DNA of 64,000 nt, taken from assembly GCA_036768485.1 (NCBI GenBank), contig JAVLUZ010000154.1, forward strand, positions 34,875,051 to 34,939,050, written 5' to 3'. Position numbers and translations under genes: made by a program. Below are positions 29,560 to 42,457 of this stretch, one piece after another. Each line of letters opens with the position of its first letter. Positions within the stretch are counted from its first letter, which is position 1. Origin of the DNA: Mermis nigrescens (Eukaryota; Nematoda; Enoplea; Mermithida; Mermithidae). The notes beneath the pieces were generated by a model, which worked only from the letters and a program-made list of their open reading frames with translations, was not told where the DNA came from and did not search any database.

Positions 29560-31520
29560 CAAGAGGTTCTTTGCAAAACAAGAACACACTCGAGAACTAA
29601 CTTTGAAGACACTTTTGGAGATAGAAGTGACTTCAGAGCGATTGACTGTCAGAGCAAATAAAGATGTTCTCATTTCTGAGGGCCATCAATTCTCTGCTAC
29701 GGCAGCATTGCAAAATAGCAAGTATTTCTGCCTGAAAGACAGTACACATACTGCCTAAGGTAAAATACCGCATCTGTTTTTAAGTTCTGAAATAGATGCC
29801 TGCGCTGAGGTATTCACAAAGCGTGATCCATCAGTGTAGCAGACAATTCCAGGAGGCAGAGAATATCCACTCTAGATTTTTCCCAGTCATCCCTAGTGGG
29901 AAACTGAATGGTATAAAGTCTACCAAAAATAAATTTTGGTACAATGAAGTCACTTGGCATTTTGAGCACTGGCCCAATGGCCTTAGCCCAAACAGCATTG
30001 TGACCTACAACCTTGCCTTTTGCATTCCAACTGCCAGCTATGTTTAGTCGATATGCCGCTGCCCTTGCACAACCCTCCACAAGGATATGCAGGGGAGGCA
30101 GGTCCAGCAAGACTTCCATGGCTGCAGTCGGTCGTGGTGCACATGGCACTACAAATGCTGAGGCAAGCCATTCTATGTAAATGATTAAGCTGACATTTCA
30201 CAGTAGACGAAGTGTGCACGAGGCCACCAGATTAGTGCAGCATAGGTGATCATGGGTCTAATCACAGACATGAAAAGCCATCGCATGACTCATGGTGATA
30301 GACCCCAGGATTTCCCTACAGCTTTCATGATATTGCTAGAATGCATTAACAGCCTTCTGACATTTGACCTCTACATGATCAAGCTAGTTGAATTTTTGGT
30401 CCAAAATAAGTCCCAAAATTTGACCTGGTTTGCACATTGTCGTGGTATACCATAGAAAATTGGTGGTTTAAACCCATCAAGTTTCCAGTTTATGAGTGAA
30501 TACACCATTTCGGTTTTCTGTGGGTTCACAGATAGACCATTATGGTGACACCACTGTTCCATCCTTGGCTAAACCACTTTCCATAAGTGAGGAAATGAGT
30601 GTCAAGGAACCTTCAGTAACAAGGATTGCCAAATCATCCAGCATATCCTTGACTGTAGAGACCAGACTTTTGCAAATTCTGCAAAGTTCGTCCACTACAA
30701 GGCACACAGCAAAGGAGATAGTACACCTCCTTGTGGACAGCCTTTTGTGGTAGTAAAGATCATGCTGTCTCCATAAGAGTCAGTCATGATATGGCGAAAT
30801 CTTAGCATAGCATCAATCCATTTAACAATGGTCTGATGTATGCCATGATTGGATGCTGCTTTGTAGATAGCATTGAAGGTTGTATTGTCAAATGCCCCTT
30901 CAATGTCCAGAAAACGCCCAGTGTGAATTGTTTGTTGTCTAATGCCCGCTCAATTCTAGAAACTAGTTCATGAAGGGCCGTATCAACAGACTTTCCACAC
31001 TGATACGCATGTTGTGTAACATGTAAAGGATATTCCAGCAAGGGACCATCTCTTATAAATTGATCAATTAATCTTTCCATACACTTCAGTAAGAAGGAGG
31101 AAAGACTAATTGGTCTGAAGGATTTTGCCAGGTCATAGGAACTACGCCTGGCTTAGGGATAAAGATGACCTTACTTGCCGCCAGGCTATTGGAACATAGC
31201 CAAGTGCTAAGCATCTTCGATAAATATTCACTAGGGTCTCACCAGCATGTCCAGTCCTTCCTGCAAAAGAGCTGGAAAATGCCATCAACCCCTGGAGTCT
31301 TGTAGGGTTCAAAGGACTTTACAGCCCAGCGAACCTTATCAGGTGTTATCACCCTGCAGGCCAGAAACTTGGTCACCAAAGCCAGAAAAACTGGTTGGGC
31401 CCAATGTGTCCGGATAGATGCCTCATTTCCAACTGCAAAGCTGCCAGGAAAGTGAGTGTCCAAGAAGGTGGAGCAGGGTTTCCCTTCGGTTGGAGTGTAT
31501 ACTGACCCGAAGGTAGTTTG
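29560..31520 (-). pseudogene. Reverse transcriptase and RNase H remnants of the LINE
   Basis: RT fragments visible in separate minus-strand frames are FEPYKTPGVDGIF (near 31300), TQHAYQCGKSVDTALHELV with a degenerate LGVF block (30802-31080), and NGLSVNPQKTEMVYS (near 30520). Then follow MEVLLDLPPLHILVEGCARA and, near 29830, a YTDGS RNase H motif. The FADD catalytic box was not found intact. Confidence 0.75.
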
Positions 31521-31929
31521 AATGAGCCAACTTCACCTACTTGAGGTTTACATAAAATGCGGCGAAGCCTAGCAGCATCCGGACATTTTTCCAATGTTGG
31601 AGCAGTAGTCCTGCCAGCACAATTGCTTTCTAATGCGTATAAGATGCTTATACTCCTGTCGAACCTTGCAGTAATCAGCCCAATCGGAAATTGATTGAGA
31701 TAATTTCTGCTTGATTCCAAGCTCTCCTACTTTTCTTCGGAGGTCTTGGAGCTCCTCATTCCACCAGGGAATAGGTTTGCTCTTTCCTCTGTAATGTGCA
31801 GGAGGTCTCATATGAGGATGTGAAGTGCTTGCTGTACAAAGTCAACAGCACCCTCTACGTCCTCTTTTGTTGAGCAACTAGAGCCCAAGAACCCAAGCGA
31901 TCTACTAAGGTGCTGCTTAAAAGAGCCCA

Positions 31930-32600
31930 TTAGATGGACCTTGGATCTCTGTACAACCTAGAAGAAAAGGAATCAGCATGTAAGAGAAGCTTATCTGTCT
32001 GTGGTCAGATAGAGACTCCTCTTGTGAGACATGCTAGTTTCTTATATCATTAGTGAGGTCTGAGAGAACATAAGTTAGATCAATAACCTCCTGTCACTTT
32101 GCCACAACAAATGTAGGTTCGCTTCCCATTTAATAAAATTAAATTGAGTTGAGGCTAAATATTACAGCAAGTGCAGTCCCATGTTTATTGGTATCGCTGC
32201 TGCCCCACAAGTTGTGGTGAGCATTGGCTGTCACACCCAATAATTAGTGGCATCTGCTTTTACTGCAGTAGTCAACCAGAAGAGGAAAAGCTCTACCTGG
32301 AGGTAACTGAGGAGAGTCAAAAGGCAGGTATGCTGATGTAACAATGATGTTACGCCAGTGTCCTGCACTTTGATAACTTAACTCAACAGACACCATGTCA
32401 CGGTTGCTGAATTGTTGGAGAGCACTGTGTTAAGTTTCCGTGAGACAAGCACGCAAGCCCCTTGGTCCTTGTACCACAGTCCCTACTAACACAGTATATA
32501 GTTTATCATTTAATCCACATACCTTGTTCTTATAGATCCAAGGCTCCTGGATCAACGCTAGTTTTGTCTGCAGTTTTGCTTAGAGCAGTGACTAAGTAGC
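31930..32600 (-). pseudogene. AP-endonuclease domain remnants of the LINE
   Basis: In shifting frames the minus strand reads QEPWIYKNKVCGL, then AHHNLWGSSDTN, then EVIDLTYVLSDLTNDI and SLSDHRQISF. These match the usual catalytic blocks of APE-type LINE endonucleases, including the terminal SDHR motif. Stops and frameshifts interrupt each block. Confidence 0.65.
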
Positions 32601-33255
32601 ACCAGTCGGCACCTTGGCTATGCTGCAAGTTGATCTGGAATAATTCCAGTACTGATTGGGATGGGAGAGTACTAGTACCAACCATCCTAATCTATGTACA
32701 AATTATAGCTTATTCCAACTTGATATGTCATCAAAGTGACACGCCCAAGCTTGAAGTAAGGCTGAAGTCCAGCTGCTTAGGCTACCCTGGACCGATGGAT
32801 GGTCCACTCTGGACAAAGAAGGTTTGACCTTCTTTTTCCTCCCGTTTGTAGATTCTCCAAAGGCCAGTGCACAAACCAGGGTTCTGGTTCTGCAGTCTGG
32901 AAAACACAGAGTCCCTGTCAGCTAAGCCAGGAAAACACTGTGAACTTGGTCAACTCGGGAAGTTCTGATTTGCTGCAAACGCGCAGATCAGCTCCTTCCC
33001 AAGGTGGATCGAGATTAGCTAAGATATTCTTCAGCCAATCCAGAGTGAACTGATCTGCACATGTCATATAAAAAACGCCATGTGACAGGCCAGAAGAGTG
33101 AAACCTTGGAGGGGTCCTGCTAGTGCTTGGCGACCTGATTCAAGGCTGTAGTTAAGACAGCTGTGAGTGTATCAAGCTTATCAGCTGGAATGCCGCCTTC
33201 GCTGCTGAAGTCGACAATACCAACTTTCAGTGATTCCTCAACTGCTGCTTTATAA

Positions 33256-33852
33256 CTAGAAGGTTTTAGACCTTTTAGCTGGCTGTGTCAGGCTAGTGGG
33301 CGTGTCATCCTTAGGATGTCGCCGCTTGGCCTGTCTGTTGGGCTTAGGAGTTGGGTGTGCAACAGCAGTTGCTTGCTGTGCTCCCCCACTACTAATTGCC
33401 CTAGATTCTGAGGGAGCTGGGTCCTCCTGAGCAGTATTCTGCCCAGTGCCCCTGCTCGAATCAGAACCTGTAACCTCAGGGCAGGTTAGTGCCAGATCCC
33501 TGGAGGCTCTGGCAGCACGAGCCTGCTTACGAAGTCTGCGTTTCTGGGCCCCAGTGAGTTGCTTGCGCAAGTTTATGGAGCCCAGTTTCTCCGAAAGGTT
33601 CTCCAAAGGAGTCCCTTTCGCAGGTGTTCCAGTAGCATCGCCCTCAACTGCCACCTGGTTCCCTATGGCAACTGAGGAGCCACAAGTAGCTTGACCACCA
33701 GTGATGCCCTGTGACAACACACCACTAGTTGGGCTGCAAGTAGCATGACCACCAACATTGCCTTGCAACGACACAGTGCTGGCTGGGTCTCCGGAGATTT
33801 TAGAACCCTCGTCTGCCGGATACTGAGGGCCGGTCTCTAATAACTCCATCAT
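33256..33852 (-). pseudogene. ORF1 (Gag-like) of the LINE
   Basis: A 198-codon frame, opening with MMELLETGPQYPADEG, rich in Gly/Ser/Thr/Ala and ending in a basic region (RQAKRRHPKDD..TQPAKRSKTF). No CCHC knuckle is seen. Position at the 5' end of the LINE and composition support ORF1; no function can be shown. It is probably a truncated form, since family ORF1 proteins are longer and the rest is unreadable downstream. Confidence 0.55.
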
Positions 33853-34110
33853 GGTTATAGAACAGTGAGTTGGTTCATGGCTGACAAACTCAGCAAGTTG
33901 ACAGTTAGGGTCCCAGCAGGGCCCCTAGTGATCCCTTAATGGGCTCACTCCTGCCAACTTCTGGCGGCCACCAACCGCCAGACATGCCCAGTAGCCACTC
34001 AAGCCCTGGGAGCAGCTCTAGTCTGGCCTCTCAGTTAACTTCATTGAGGCACTCAAACCCCTCCACTACGATAAAGTGACTTGCCTCATCGGAGGGGAAC
34101 CTATTGACGT

Positions 34111-35755
34111 ACTCAAAGGTTTAAGAAACGTCAATTTTTATGTCTGCTGCATTGTTCAGCGCATAAGCACTCGCACTTTGACATTAACAGTTGCTAAGAG
34201 TTGCGAATAAACCATGGTATAGGTAAGTCCTCTCGCCGGTCAAACTATCTTTGCTTGATTTGAAAGTACCGCGTTGCAACAGATAACTTATGCCAACTAT
34301 TTTTCCTTACGCATTATTGTAACTTACCGCTCTAATGTTCGAATATTCTAGACTAGACGCTAATCTGATTATTGTAGCATTTAATTTGAGAATTATATCC
34401 CACTTACTACCGATTATCTTTTCGGAAGAAATTCCTTCTCTTCGAAATATTTTATACGTCGCGTCATTCACTTTCACGCAGATTAACTTTTCTCGCAACT
34501 TTCTGCAATAGTTTTTAGTACGAAGTCGAGTCAACTATTGTTTTTTGCTATTCGCATTTTCAAAATATTTTAGCGTTTTATTGCACCGATTATTTTCTTG
34601 ACCCACATAGAAATAGATTTGTAGTGCAGTGTGAAATACGTATATGTAATATGCACGCTTTTTACGTAGAAATAATCTGTAAATATGCAAGATGTTGCAC
34701 CCATTTAGTGTGATCAATCTTGAAAAATTTATTCATTTTCCGCACCGAATTACACGACGCTTAACCTCATTCAAGGTCACGCAATGATAAACACTTAATA
34801 TGTGCGTTGCTAGAATACCATCAAAGATTGATACTCATTAAATCTGCATTCGTTGCGAAGTAAGTATGAGAGAATGTGTCCTTGATCAATTTAAATATCG
34901 TGTTGCTTTCTTGTTTCTTGTATAGAAATAGTCCTATCAATTTCGTTCTAAATCTGAGAATTCAAGTATACATGGTTTGAAATGGATTGAAATTGTATTA
35001 GGATCAAATAATTAAACGCTTCTAAATTAACGCGCTATTTATGTTATGATAATAACCATCGCGTTCTACATTCTTCAAATAAAAGTTTAGGAAAAGGATC
35101 GGTAGCTCGAAAATCTCGGCTGCCGTCCCTTATTGCAAGCGCCTGCCTAAAAAGTTAACGCTCTTTTTAGAATCGCATGTAAGTGTGTCTCTTTCTGTTA
35201 CGTAGTGCATTTATTTTTGGCTTTTTGTCTGCGAACTGATTTTAATCTGCTAGGGAAAAGAGACATTTTATTTCTTAAAACGCATCTCACAACACAACAG
35301 AATTAAATCGGATTCTTGCATTAAAAACGATTGAAAGACTGAAAAGTGTTCATAATGGCGTTTCAAGTGACAAAAAGGTACGGACATGACAATCGCTGTT
35401 TACTTTTGTTATTTTCTTAGATGTCACGCCCTTCTGGTTATTTTTATCTTGCCCACCTTTGATATATGTAAAGTGGATGGTCCTACCTAAAGCAATGAAA
35501 GTAGGGACACGTAGCGCATTTTACCTTAAAGCTTATGTTATAAAGCATGAAGCAAATTTTTTTCCAACTTTATTGAATTTCACTTCCTTAATGTGATGTC
35601 TCAACTCTACCTAATGCCAATTAGCATTTTCTATAGTCACATTATTGCGCTTGCTTTATAGAGAACCTACTTTTGCAATCGACTTGTCTTTTCTCGATTT
35701 CGATATGCGCAATATGTACTATAGTTTTGTATTCTTCATGTTTTCTGCCTGCTGT
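34111..35755. other. AT-rich non-coding stretch
   Basis: I see no gene, no clear repeat boundaries and no RNA gene here. Confidence 0.4.
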
Positions 35756-36037
35756 CTAGTGTTTTTTGTACAAGGTCCCTTTGTACTCTTGCATGTACAA
35801 AGACGGTCCTCAAAAGTCGGCACATTTTATGCGTGTAAATTTTAGTTTACTATAATGTGGTGCAGTAGCATGTCTGTCTGCATAGTAAAACTGGGTTTTT
35901 CGACCTGTAGTAGTGTAATTCAATATTTTTACGGTATTCGAGTAGAATTTGCGGCCTTTTATAGACAAATAGTTCAGAAAACTAAAGTAATTTTTGTACA
36001 TCGATATAAATCTTTGCCGTATACAATAAGTATAACA
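35756..36037 (-). mobile_element. Diverged family B MITE copy
   Basis: Begins AGTGTTTTTTGTACAAGGTC and ends near AAATCTTTGCCGTATACAA..CAGTG, the inverse of the family B ends. No clear TSD was found. Confidence 0.6.
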
Positions 36038-36841
36038 GTGCTATGACTTACATACTGTGAAATTGAATAAATATATCAATTATTGTTAATCGCCAACCTT
36101 ATGCAATAGCGCTAAATGGAAAATCGATTAAAAATTTATATTGAAATTTCTTGTATAGGTAGCCGTTCTTGTAATTCGATAATATCTTTCACTCGTTTAA
36201 ATTTTGCTTGCGGACAAACGCGAGAGTCACAATGCGGGAAATGGAATTAATCCCGAAGGGATAATGCTTTATTTTGCCCGGGCTATTCGGTCTACTTATT
36301 TCGAATCAGAAGGTTCAGCCTTTCTCCGGGTTTTAAAAAATCTGGTTCATTCCTGACAAACTAGAATCAAATGCTATGCTTTAGTAACGATGTAGAAGAT
36401 ATTGAATTGATAAAAAGTAGATTATGGATTGTAGAAAATTAATGGCAGGGTTATGTTCAATGTTACTGCATCCTTTATGCTTACATAAACCGTTGTTATT
36501 AAGTGTGCATTATGCAGTGGTTTCATTGAGATAATTACTTACTCGTTATAATTTTACAAGCGACTTCGTCGTGATAGAGATCGAATATAATGTTTTGATG
36601 TGAGTAAAGCTTTGTCACCTCTTTGTCGTATAAACGCCGTAAAAATTTGACATGCTTAAGTTATAGGTACGTCTAATTTAAATTTAAGCGGTTTAGAAGA
36701 CAAAAACTAAACATTAACAGTTAACCCGACTCAACGTGCTTGAAAATTTCGCGTATAATAGCTCAAAAGAACTTTAAAAACCTGTTCTGGCGGTCTATGA
36801 AACGCACTTTCGAGGATTTTTCGATTTTCCTGTCTTGGGAC
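36038..36841. other. AT-rich non-coding stretch
   Basis: Nothing recognised on either strand. Confidence 0.4.
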
Positions 36842-37277
36842 CAGTGTTTGTTTTGTATTCGGCAATGATTTTTCCCGATGTACAAAGACTTTTGTGGACC
36901 GTCTTTTTACATGTACAAAGATTTTTGGGAAGGCAAAAACTGCAAAAAAAGTTTGAAATTCGCAAAAATTTTCGGCGCTTCGCGCCGAAATGAGCAATTG
37001 TGTGTTCTATATATCTTTATAATGTCAGAAATTGCATTTTGAAAGGAAAAATGTCAAATTTTTCGGTGCTTCGCGCCGTTTTGAGACAATTATTAGTGAT
37101 TTTTGCCCTCAGAAACCCAGAAATGAGCTAAACTACACTACCAAAGGTCGAACAACTCTATTTTTGCCAACCGTACCATATTATAGTACCCAAAAATTTA
37201 TGTGCACAAAATGTATAAAGACTTTTAGGGACCATCTTTGTACATGTACAAACGGACCTTGTACAAAAAAAACACTG
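36842..37277 (+). mobile_element. Family B hAT-like MITE (436 bp)
   Basis: Starts CAGTGTTTGTTTTGTATTCG and ends GTACAAAAAAAACACTG. The flanks CTTGGGAC and CTGGGGGAC are similar but not identical. It contains two GC palindromes (36971 and 37065). Confidence 0.82.
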
Positions 37278-37493
37278 CTGGGGGACCCTTACAGAAAACG
37301 AAATTTTTTAATTTCGGCGGGGCCGGTCTAGGGTAGGTGGATAAAAATTAATAAAAATTTTGAATTATTAACGAAATATACAGTAATACATAGAAACACT
37401 GTAAGGGTTAGTATTCAGATATAATAGTCACTAAGTAGCATTTTTTAATTTCGTCGAGTAGCAAATCTTTCATTTTAGCTATAATATAACAAT

Positions 37494-37518
37494 TTGTGTG
37501 TGTGTGTGTGTGTGTATG
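37494..37518. repeat. (TG)n microsatellite
   Basis: About 11 GT dinucleotides within the family F-like block that starts nearby. Confidence 0.85.
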
Positions 37519-37559
37519 CATGTGTGTGTTAGTGTATAAAACATCTTATCCAGCCCCTC

Positions 37560-38010
37560 ACATGGAGCAAGGTAGAGAGTCGCCAGAGGGGTATGAAATC
37601 CAGGAATGGTCATATAGTGAATTGTGGTTATTGTTTTTTTGTACAAGGTCTGTTTGCATTTACATGTACATACAAAGATGGTCCTCAAAAATTAATGTTT
37701 ATTATGTACATATAAATTTTAGTGTAGGTACTACAATGTGGTACAGTAGCACCTTATTTATGGTTATGGGTTTCTAGCGGTGAAAACTTCAAACGTCGAT
37801 GGGGCGCGATGCGCCGAAAAATCTTAATATTTATTTTTTACCTTTTTTAGGTAGAATTTTTCGGGGTTTTTCCGCATTAAGCTTCAAAATTGTCTTGCAG
37901 CACCTTTCGTTTGCTCAAAATAGCCCGGCAGTACATGTTTTTCCAAAGCAGGTACGGAACACTCCCTTCTTACACACCTCTCCTATGTCAATGTGTGCCC
38001 GGGGTGTTTA
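37560..38010 (+). mobile_element. Diverged family F hAT-like MITE
   Basis: Starts CACATGGAGCAAGGTAGAG and follows the F body (GAAATCCAGGAATGGTCATA), ending near CTCCTATGTCAATGTGTG. No TSD is recognisable. Confidence 0.65.
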
Positions 38011-38109
38011 TTATCCTAGCATGTCTCTACCTTGCGGTCACCGGTCTTGAACATTTACGTCCCTATTTAACTTTTCCAATTTTTTTGACAACCTTTTCCT
38101 TTGCCCCAC

Positions 38110-38215
38110 AATGTGACGGTTGAAGAAATAAACCGACTCTCGCAGGGATCAAGCTTTAGACTTCTTGCTCTATAGATAGATGAGCTATCCACTTGGTCAA
38201 CGACCCGATACTTTC
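38110..38215 (-). repeat. tRNA-like SINE head (candidate)
   Basis: The minus strand contains GACCAAGTGGATAGCTCATC, a short stem-like CTATCTATAG, and AAGCTTGATCCCTGCGAG, matching the order and spacing of A and B boxes. It is probably a SINE head or a degenerate tRNA pseudogene. Confidence 0.35.
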
Positions 38216-38334
38216 AAAAGTTAGCTATGTCACTTTGTGTCAGCACCAGTATATATGTTGCATTTGAGATGTATTTTGTTTGAATAAGTAGCAGGTAAGT
38301 TTCTGGAATTGCTTGAGAATTCAAATTGACGCCA

Positions 38335-38460
38335 GATATGGGCTAAGCCTAAGGCATGAATGGGGCGAAAATTGCTTCGCGATTTTCACCCCATTTATCT
38401 CAGACTTATTTCATGCGCTGGTACCAATGTGAAGGCACATAACAGCCTAAGCCTAAGCAA
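38335..38460. repeat. Palindromic foldback repeat, family H, inverted copy
   Basis: Carries ATGGGCTAAGCCTAAGGCAT, GGGGCGAAAATTGCTTCGCG, CACCCCATTTATCTCAG and CCTAAGCCTAAGC, the inverse of the copy at 18684-18853. Confidence 0.7.
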
Positions 38461-39481
38461 ATGGTAACGAAAGTCCTTGGTTGTTTCTAAAATCCGTAAT
38501 TAGCTAATCAAATCAGGCCACAACCTGTCATGCACGATTTAAAATTTGAATTGAATTTGCTTAAATTGGCATATTTAATTAGATAAGGCGTTTTTCTTTA
38601 AAATGACTACCATATTCGTCATCAGCGTATCAAATATTTAACTATATTCGATCATTTTTGCGAAAAACCATTTTTCGGACACACGTTTTTCTGAAGATGG
38701 AGACATGCTAGGATAATACATGTGCCCGGTGCTTAGGTTCGGGCTGATAAGTCGGCTCCGGGACATTCCTACCTATCATTGTTTTTTAGCGCAACACAAT
38801 GGAAACCAACCCTGCGCAAAACGAAAATTTTGGGCTATAGCACCAAGCGTAAAGAGACTGTTCTGGATGAAAAGCTCGGTTTATTACTAACAAGCGTTTT
38901 CATCTAAGTTTTCCGGAAAACTTAGTTCTGACGTTTGCTATTTTTGTCTTCCTAACTCTGTTCTTTTGTTTTCTTATGACCGTTTTAGTTTTTAAACCTG
39001 TTTAGCTTTGTAGAAATATTAATACTTGAATTAAGTAACTTAAAAGCTTATAATATTATCCATATGACCTACCAAAAACGTGTCGTCAATTTCTTACCTA
39101 GATATTTTTCATATCAGTTCAGCTTATTTAAATTGCATTAGCAAACAAATAAGAATTTTCTCAATGCACAAAGTCCGATTTATTATTGAACCTAAATAGA
39201 GTTGATTAAAATTCGTGCTGCATAGAAGTTTTGCATCAGATCATTTAGGTAAGCTTCAGGCGAAAGCATAATTTCTTTGAGAATTTTACTAAAATGCAAA
39301 TTACTTGCATTGCACGAATTTATCTAAACGAAACAGTGCGCTGTTGAAGGGTCCGCATATGCAAACGCTTGCTGCTGGACTTTAACCACCGCACAAACGG
39401 GGTGGGCAAAAACTGCGACTTTTACGTTATTCGAAAATGTAAACGAATTTTCCCAGTATCCTTTATAATTTACCCTCAATT
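38461..39481. other. AT-rich non-coding stretch
   Basis: No gene or defined repeat is recognised. Confidence 0.4.
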
Positions 39482-39592
39482 TTATATTTATTATTTAATA
39501 TTATTAGTATTTATTATTAACAGTATATTATTATTATTAGTGTACTATTACATTATTATTATTATTATTATCGTTATTATTAATATTATTAC

Positions 39593-39623
<31 letters not shown>

Positions 39624-39658
39624 GTTATTATTATTTATTATTATTATTATTATTATTA

Positions 39659-39698
<40 letters not shown>

Positions 39699-39710
39699 GT
39701 TATTATTATT

Positions 39711-39760
<50 letters not shown>

Positions 39761-39876
39761 ACATCATCATACATACATCATCATCATTATCTCATCATCA
39801 TCATCATTATCATTATCATCATACATATCATCATCATCATCATCATCATCATTATCATCATCAAATAATAATAATG

Positions 39877-39908
<32 letters not shown>

Positions 39909-39910
39909 CT
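39482..39910. repeat. Compound ATT / ATC / AAT microsatellite, ~430 bp
   Basis: (ATT)n to about 39713, (ATC)n with small interruptions to about 39863, then (AAT)n to about 39908. The outer blocks are mutually inverted, so the whole can fold back. The homopolymeric amino-acid frames over it are artefacts. Confidence 0.92.
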
Positions 39911-39930
39911 ATTATTATCGTTATGAAGAT

Positions 39931-42190
39931 TAATATTATTGATCATTTTGTTGGTTTGTGTTGTCAATGAGGTAATAAAATCCCTGAGGCCTTCAAAGGT
40001 ATTTTAGTTTTTTTATCTTGTTTTACTAGTCTCTCTTTTAAAAGTAGTCCAGTTTGCTTTTTTAGAATGGTCAGTAAATAGTGTTCATCGCAGCTGATTC
40101 TAACGTTGTGCAGAAATGCGTTTTCGGTACGCACAAACTATATTAGTTGCTTTATTTTCGCTCTTAGCATTGCTTTAAAAATATGGATCGTAAACGTACG
40201 ATTACCAACCGGTTTTGAGGAGTGGGATGGGTTATAACTTTACCTTATCATACTTTTTCTCGTACAACGGAACTGTGCAGTGCGCAAAATTCTTAGGTTC
40301 CCGTGGGTAGTTCTTTTCCTTAAGCGTAGAAATTGCTATCACCACGGTTTTCCGACCACTATCGAGTCGGAACAAAACTGAAAAGTAAGCGTATTTATAG
40401 GATAAACCTAATAAATATGCTGCTGTACATTTTTTCCATCTGCTGATGATGCTTGAATACTGCCAGTGATAGTCACGACACGATGGGTGGGTCCTTTCAG
40501 CCCCTGCGTGCCTAAAAACGTTTGACAAATTAAAACTGAAATTAGTGATTCTATATTTTTTTCTTTCGAAACAATAGCGAATGACTTTGATTTCAGTGGG
40601 TAAGAAAATTTAACGTTTTTTAACTTTGGTGTGATTGTTCGACGAAAACTAAAATAATAGTACATGTAGGAAAAATTAGTTTTTTTGCAAACTTTATCGC
40701 AGAATGGCATGTCAGACCCTGTTTCGATCCCTACAATATCTCACACGCAGCTATATTTGCTAACGGTGCACATGTTCTCAGTATCGTGGAACTTTTTTCT
40801 CTTCCGACGTTGGTTCGTTTCTATCGCTGCTCTTTCGCTTGGCAACCCGTATCGTTTTCTTTTTACATTCTAAATTTTTCCGATTATTGCCACCGCCAAC
40901 CGCACCTACTGCTTTTCTAACCATAGCTCTAAACCTGCCTTCTTACACTTTACGCTTTGGTGTTCAGATGGTGTGAGAAGGCAGTTAAAATTCCAGATTT
41001 TTCTTTTTGTGCTACTGAATTCGTCACCCCGGGCTTTTATATTTATTTATTACACGTCATTTATTTTAAATCCAGCTTCGCATCGTCGTACTTAGTCTGG
41101 GACTAAGCTCTACAGCGTTCATTTGTCGTTTGCATTGTGTGCATACGCATAGCGTATGCTTGTATCTATATTATTTATCTGCGTATGCGTTGTGTGAGCA
41201 ACATGCCCACGTAAAAATACACGCCGGACGTTTTTTCTTCTTCGAACGTTCAGATTATTGCTTAAGCTTCGCAGGTTTCGATGTTGCCGAATTGCATCGT
41301 AGTGAAAGCTTCCTAGCGTAAAAGCAGCACGGGAAAAAGATAAGGCTTACGGATTTGTCAGAAAATCGAATTCATTTTTTACTGCGTTATTTTTTGCTCC
41401 TCCATTTCGATCTATTTCAGAGCATTGATACGAAGAATCCGGGTCTTGGGTTTCACCGTGTGATATATCATGTTATGAAATCCGATACGGCTTACCGACA
41501 TTGCAGTCACATTGCATCGGCTATTTGGTCAAATTTTGATTTGGCTTTTCATATTGCCGTTATGGCAGGCGTTTCATTCATTTTTTCATTATAGGATGTT
41601 ATTAATAGTAATGTTATCTCATCTCTGTTCAGTCAAACATCGCACAAGCTCTATCATTGTTTGACATCATAGAGCCTCTTTATTGAATGCTTTGTGACAA
41701 CTAATTTTTGTGCCGTGATATTGAATGCTTGCAGCAAATAAACTTCATGGAGTGAGATTGAATGATTGTGAGCATAGATGCACAGCGTGGTCGATCTGAT
41801 GCGGTCAGCCGGTCTGGGGTGGAGTCAAGAATTGAGCTTTTTCGGGTCGAAATGATCTCAAAAACTGATATAAGCGCTGAAATAACGTTGAAGCTGTGGT
41901 ACTATACAGTTTTTGGTAAATTAAAACACTTTTGGAGAAAATTTTGGATTTTCATCTGTTTTTTTGCTTTCATTTTACCTCATTTTTCCGAGCAAATTAT
42001 TTTTATCATTCTAAGGGTCTTGCTTGCTTATAGGCTTCATTCGAAAGCGAATATGCCATCTTCATTTTATTGCAACTGCAGGATGATCCTGTTCCATCTG
42101 CAGGCGCCACTGGCGTCTATCATGCGCTATAGTAGATAAAATTTCAAGCCATTTGTTGGTGAATTATTTCTGACTGAGGTTGAAGGGGGC
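39931..42190. other. Non-coding stretch, nothing firm
   Basis: Several ORFs of 60-125 codons occur on both strands. None shows a domain, conserved-looking composition or splice-supported extension, and I could not place this stretch in any repeat family. Confidence 0.4.
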
Positions 42191-42214
42191 CAAAGGTTCC
42201 TTGGCTTCTTTCAT

Positions 42215-42457
42215 GAGTTATCGCTGCATTGTCTTTCTGACGCCACCCTGCGGGCGTTTCCATCCGGGTTCCGTCAGGCTCCTGATTGTTATTCCAGGAA
42301 GGCGGTTTTCAGACATTCGTAAAACGTGACCAAACCATTTCCATCGTTTCAGTCTGACTAGGCTGGAGATTGGTATTACATTACATCTTCTTCGAATCTC
42401 TTCGAATCCCAAACCCCGTTGTGTATGTCTGATCCTGAAACGGCACATGCACAGCAT
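42215..42457 (-). pseudogene. C-terminal fragment of a second non-LTR reverse transcriptase
   Basis: The minus strand reads RLKRWKWFGHVLRMSENRLPG followed by KRPQGGVRKTMQR, the familiar tail downstream of the RT domain in many animal LINE polyproteins. It is only about 80 codons long, with no RT core nearby. Confidence 0.65.

Larger units (their letters stand above)
28830..34110 (-). mobile_element. Decayed near-full-length non-LTR retrotransposon (APE endonuclease, RT, RNase H)
   Basis: On the minus strand the order is: a leader with GGGTTTGAGTGCCTCAATG (near 34060); ORF1 (33852-33256); endonuclease remnants (about 32600-31930); RT (about 31500-30300); RNase H (about 29850-29560); and a C-terminal cysteine-rich tail (about 29250-29000). 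Order and motifs suit an arthropod-type I/R1-group LINE with RNase H. Every domain except ORF1 is cut by frameshifts and stops, so the copy is dead. The exact 3' end is unclear; the sequence at 28730-28820 is rich in AATTAAGCAATA-like repeats. Confidence 0.8.

Noticed and set aside
39369..39967. ORFs encoding runs of Ile, Asn, Asp, Ser or Leu
   Set aside because: Simple-sequence artefacts of the ATT/ATC/AAT microsatellite.
41762..42139. 125-codon ORF in the 39.9-42.2 kb gap
   Set aside because: No domain, no splice support, and composition like the surrounding non-coding DNA.
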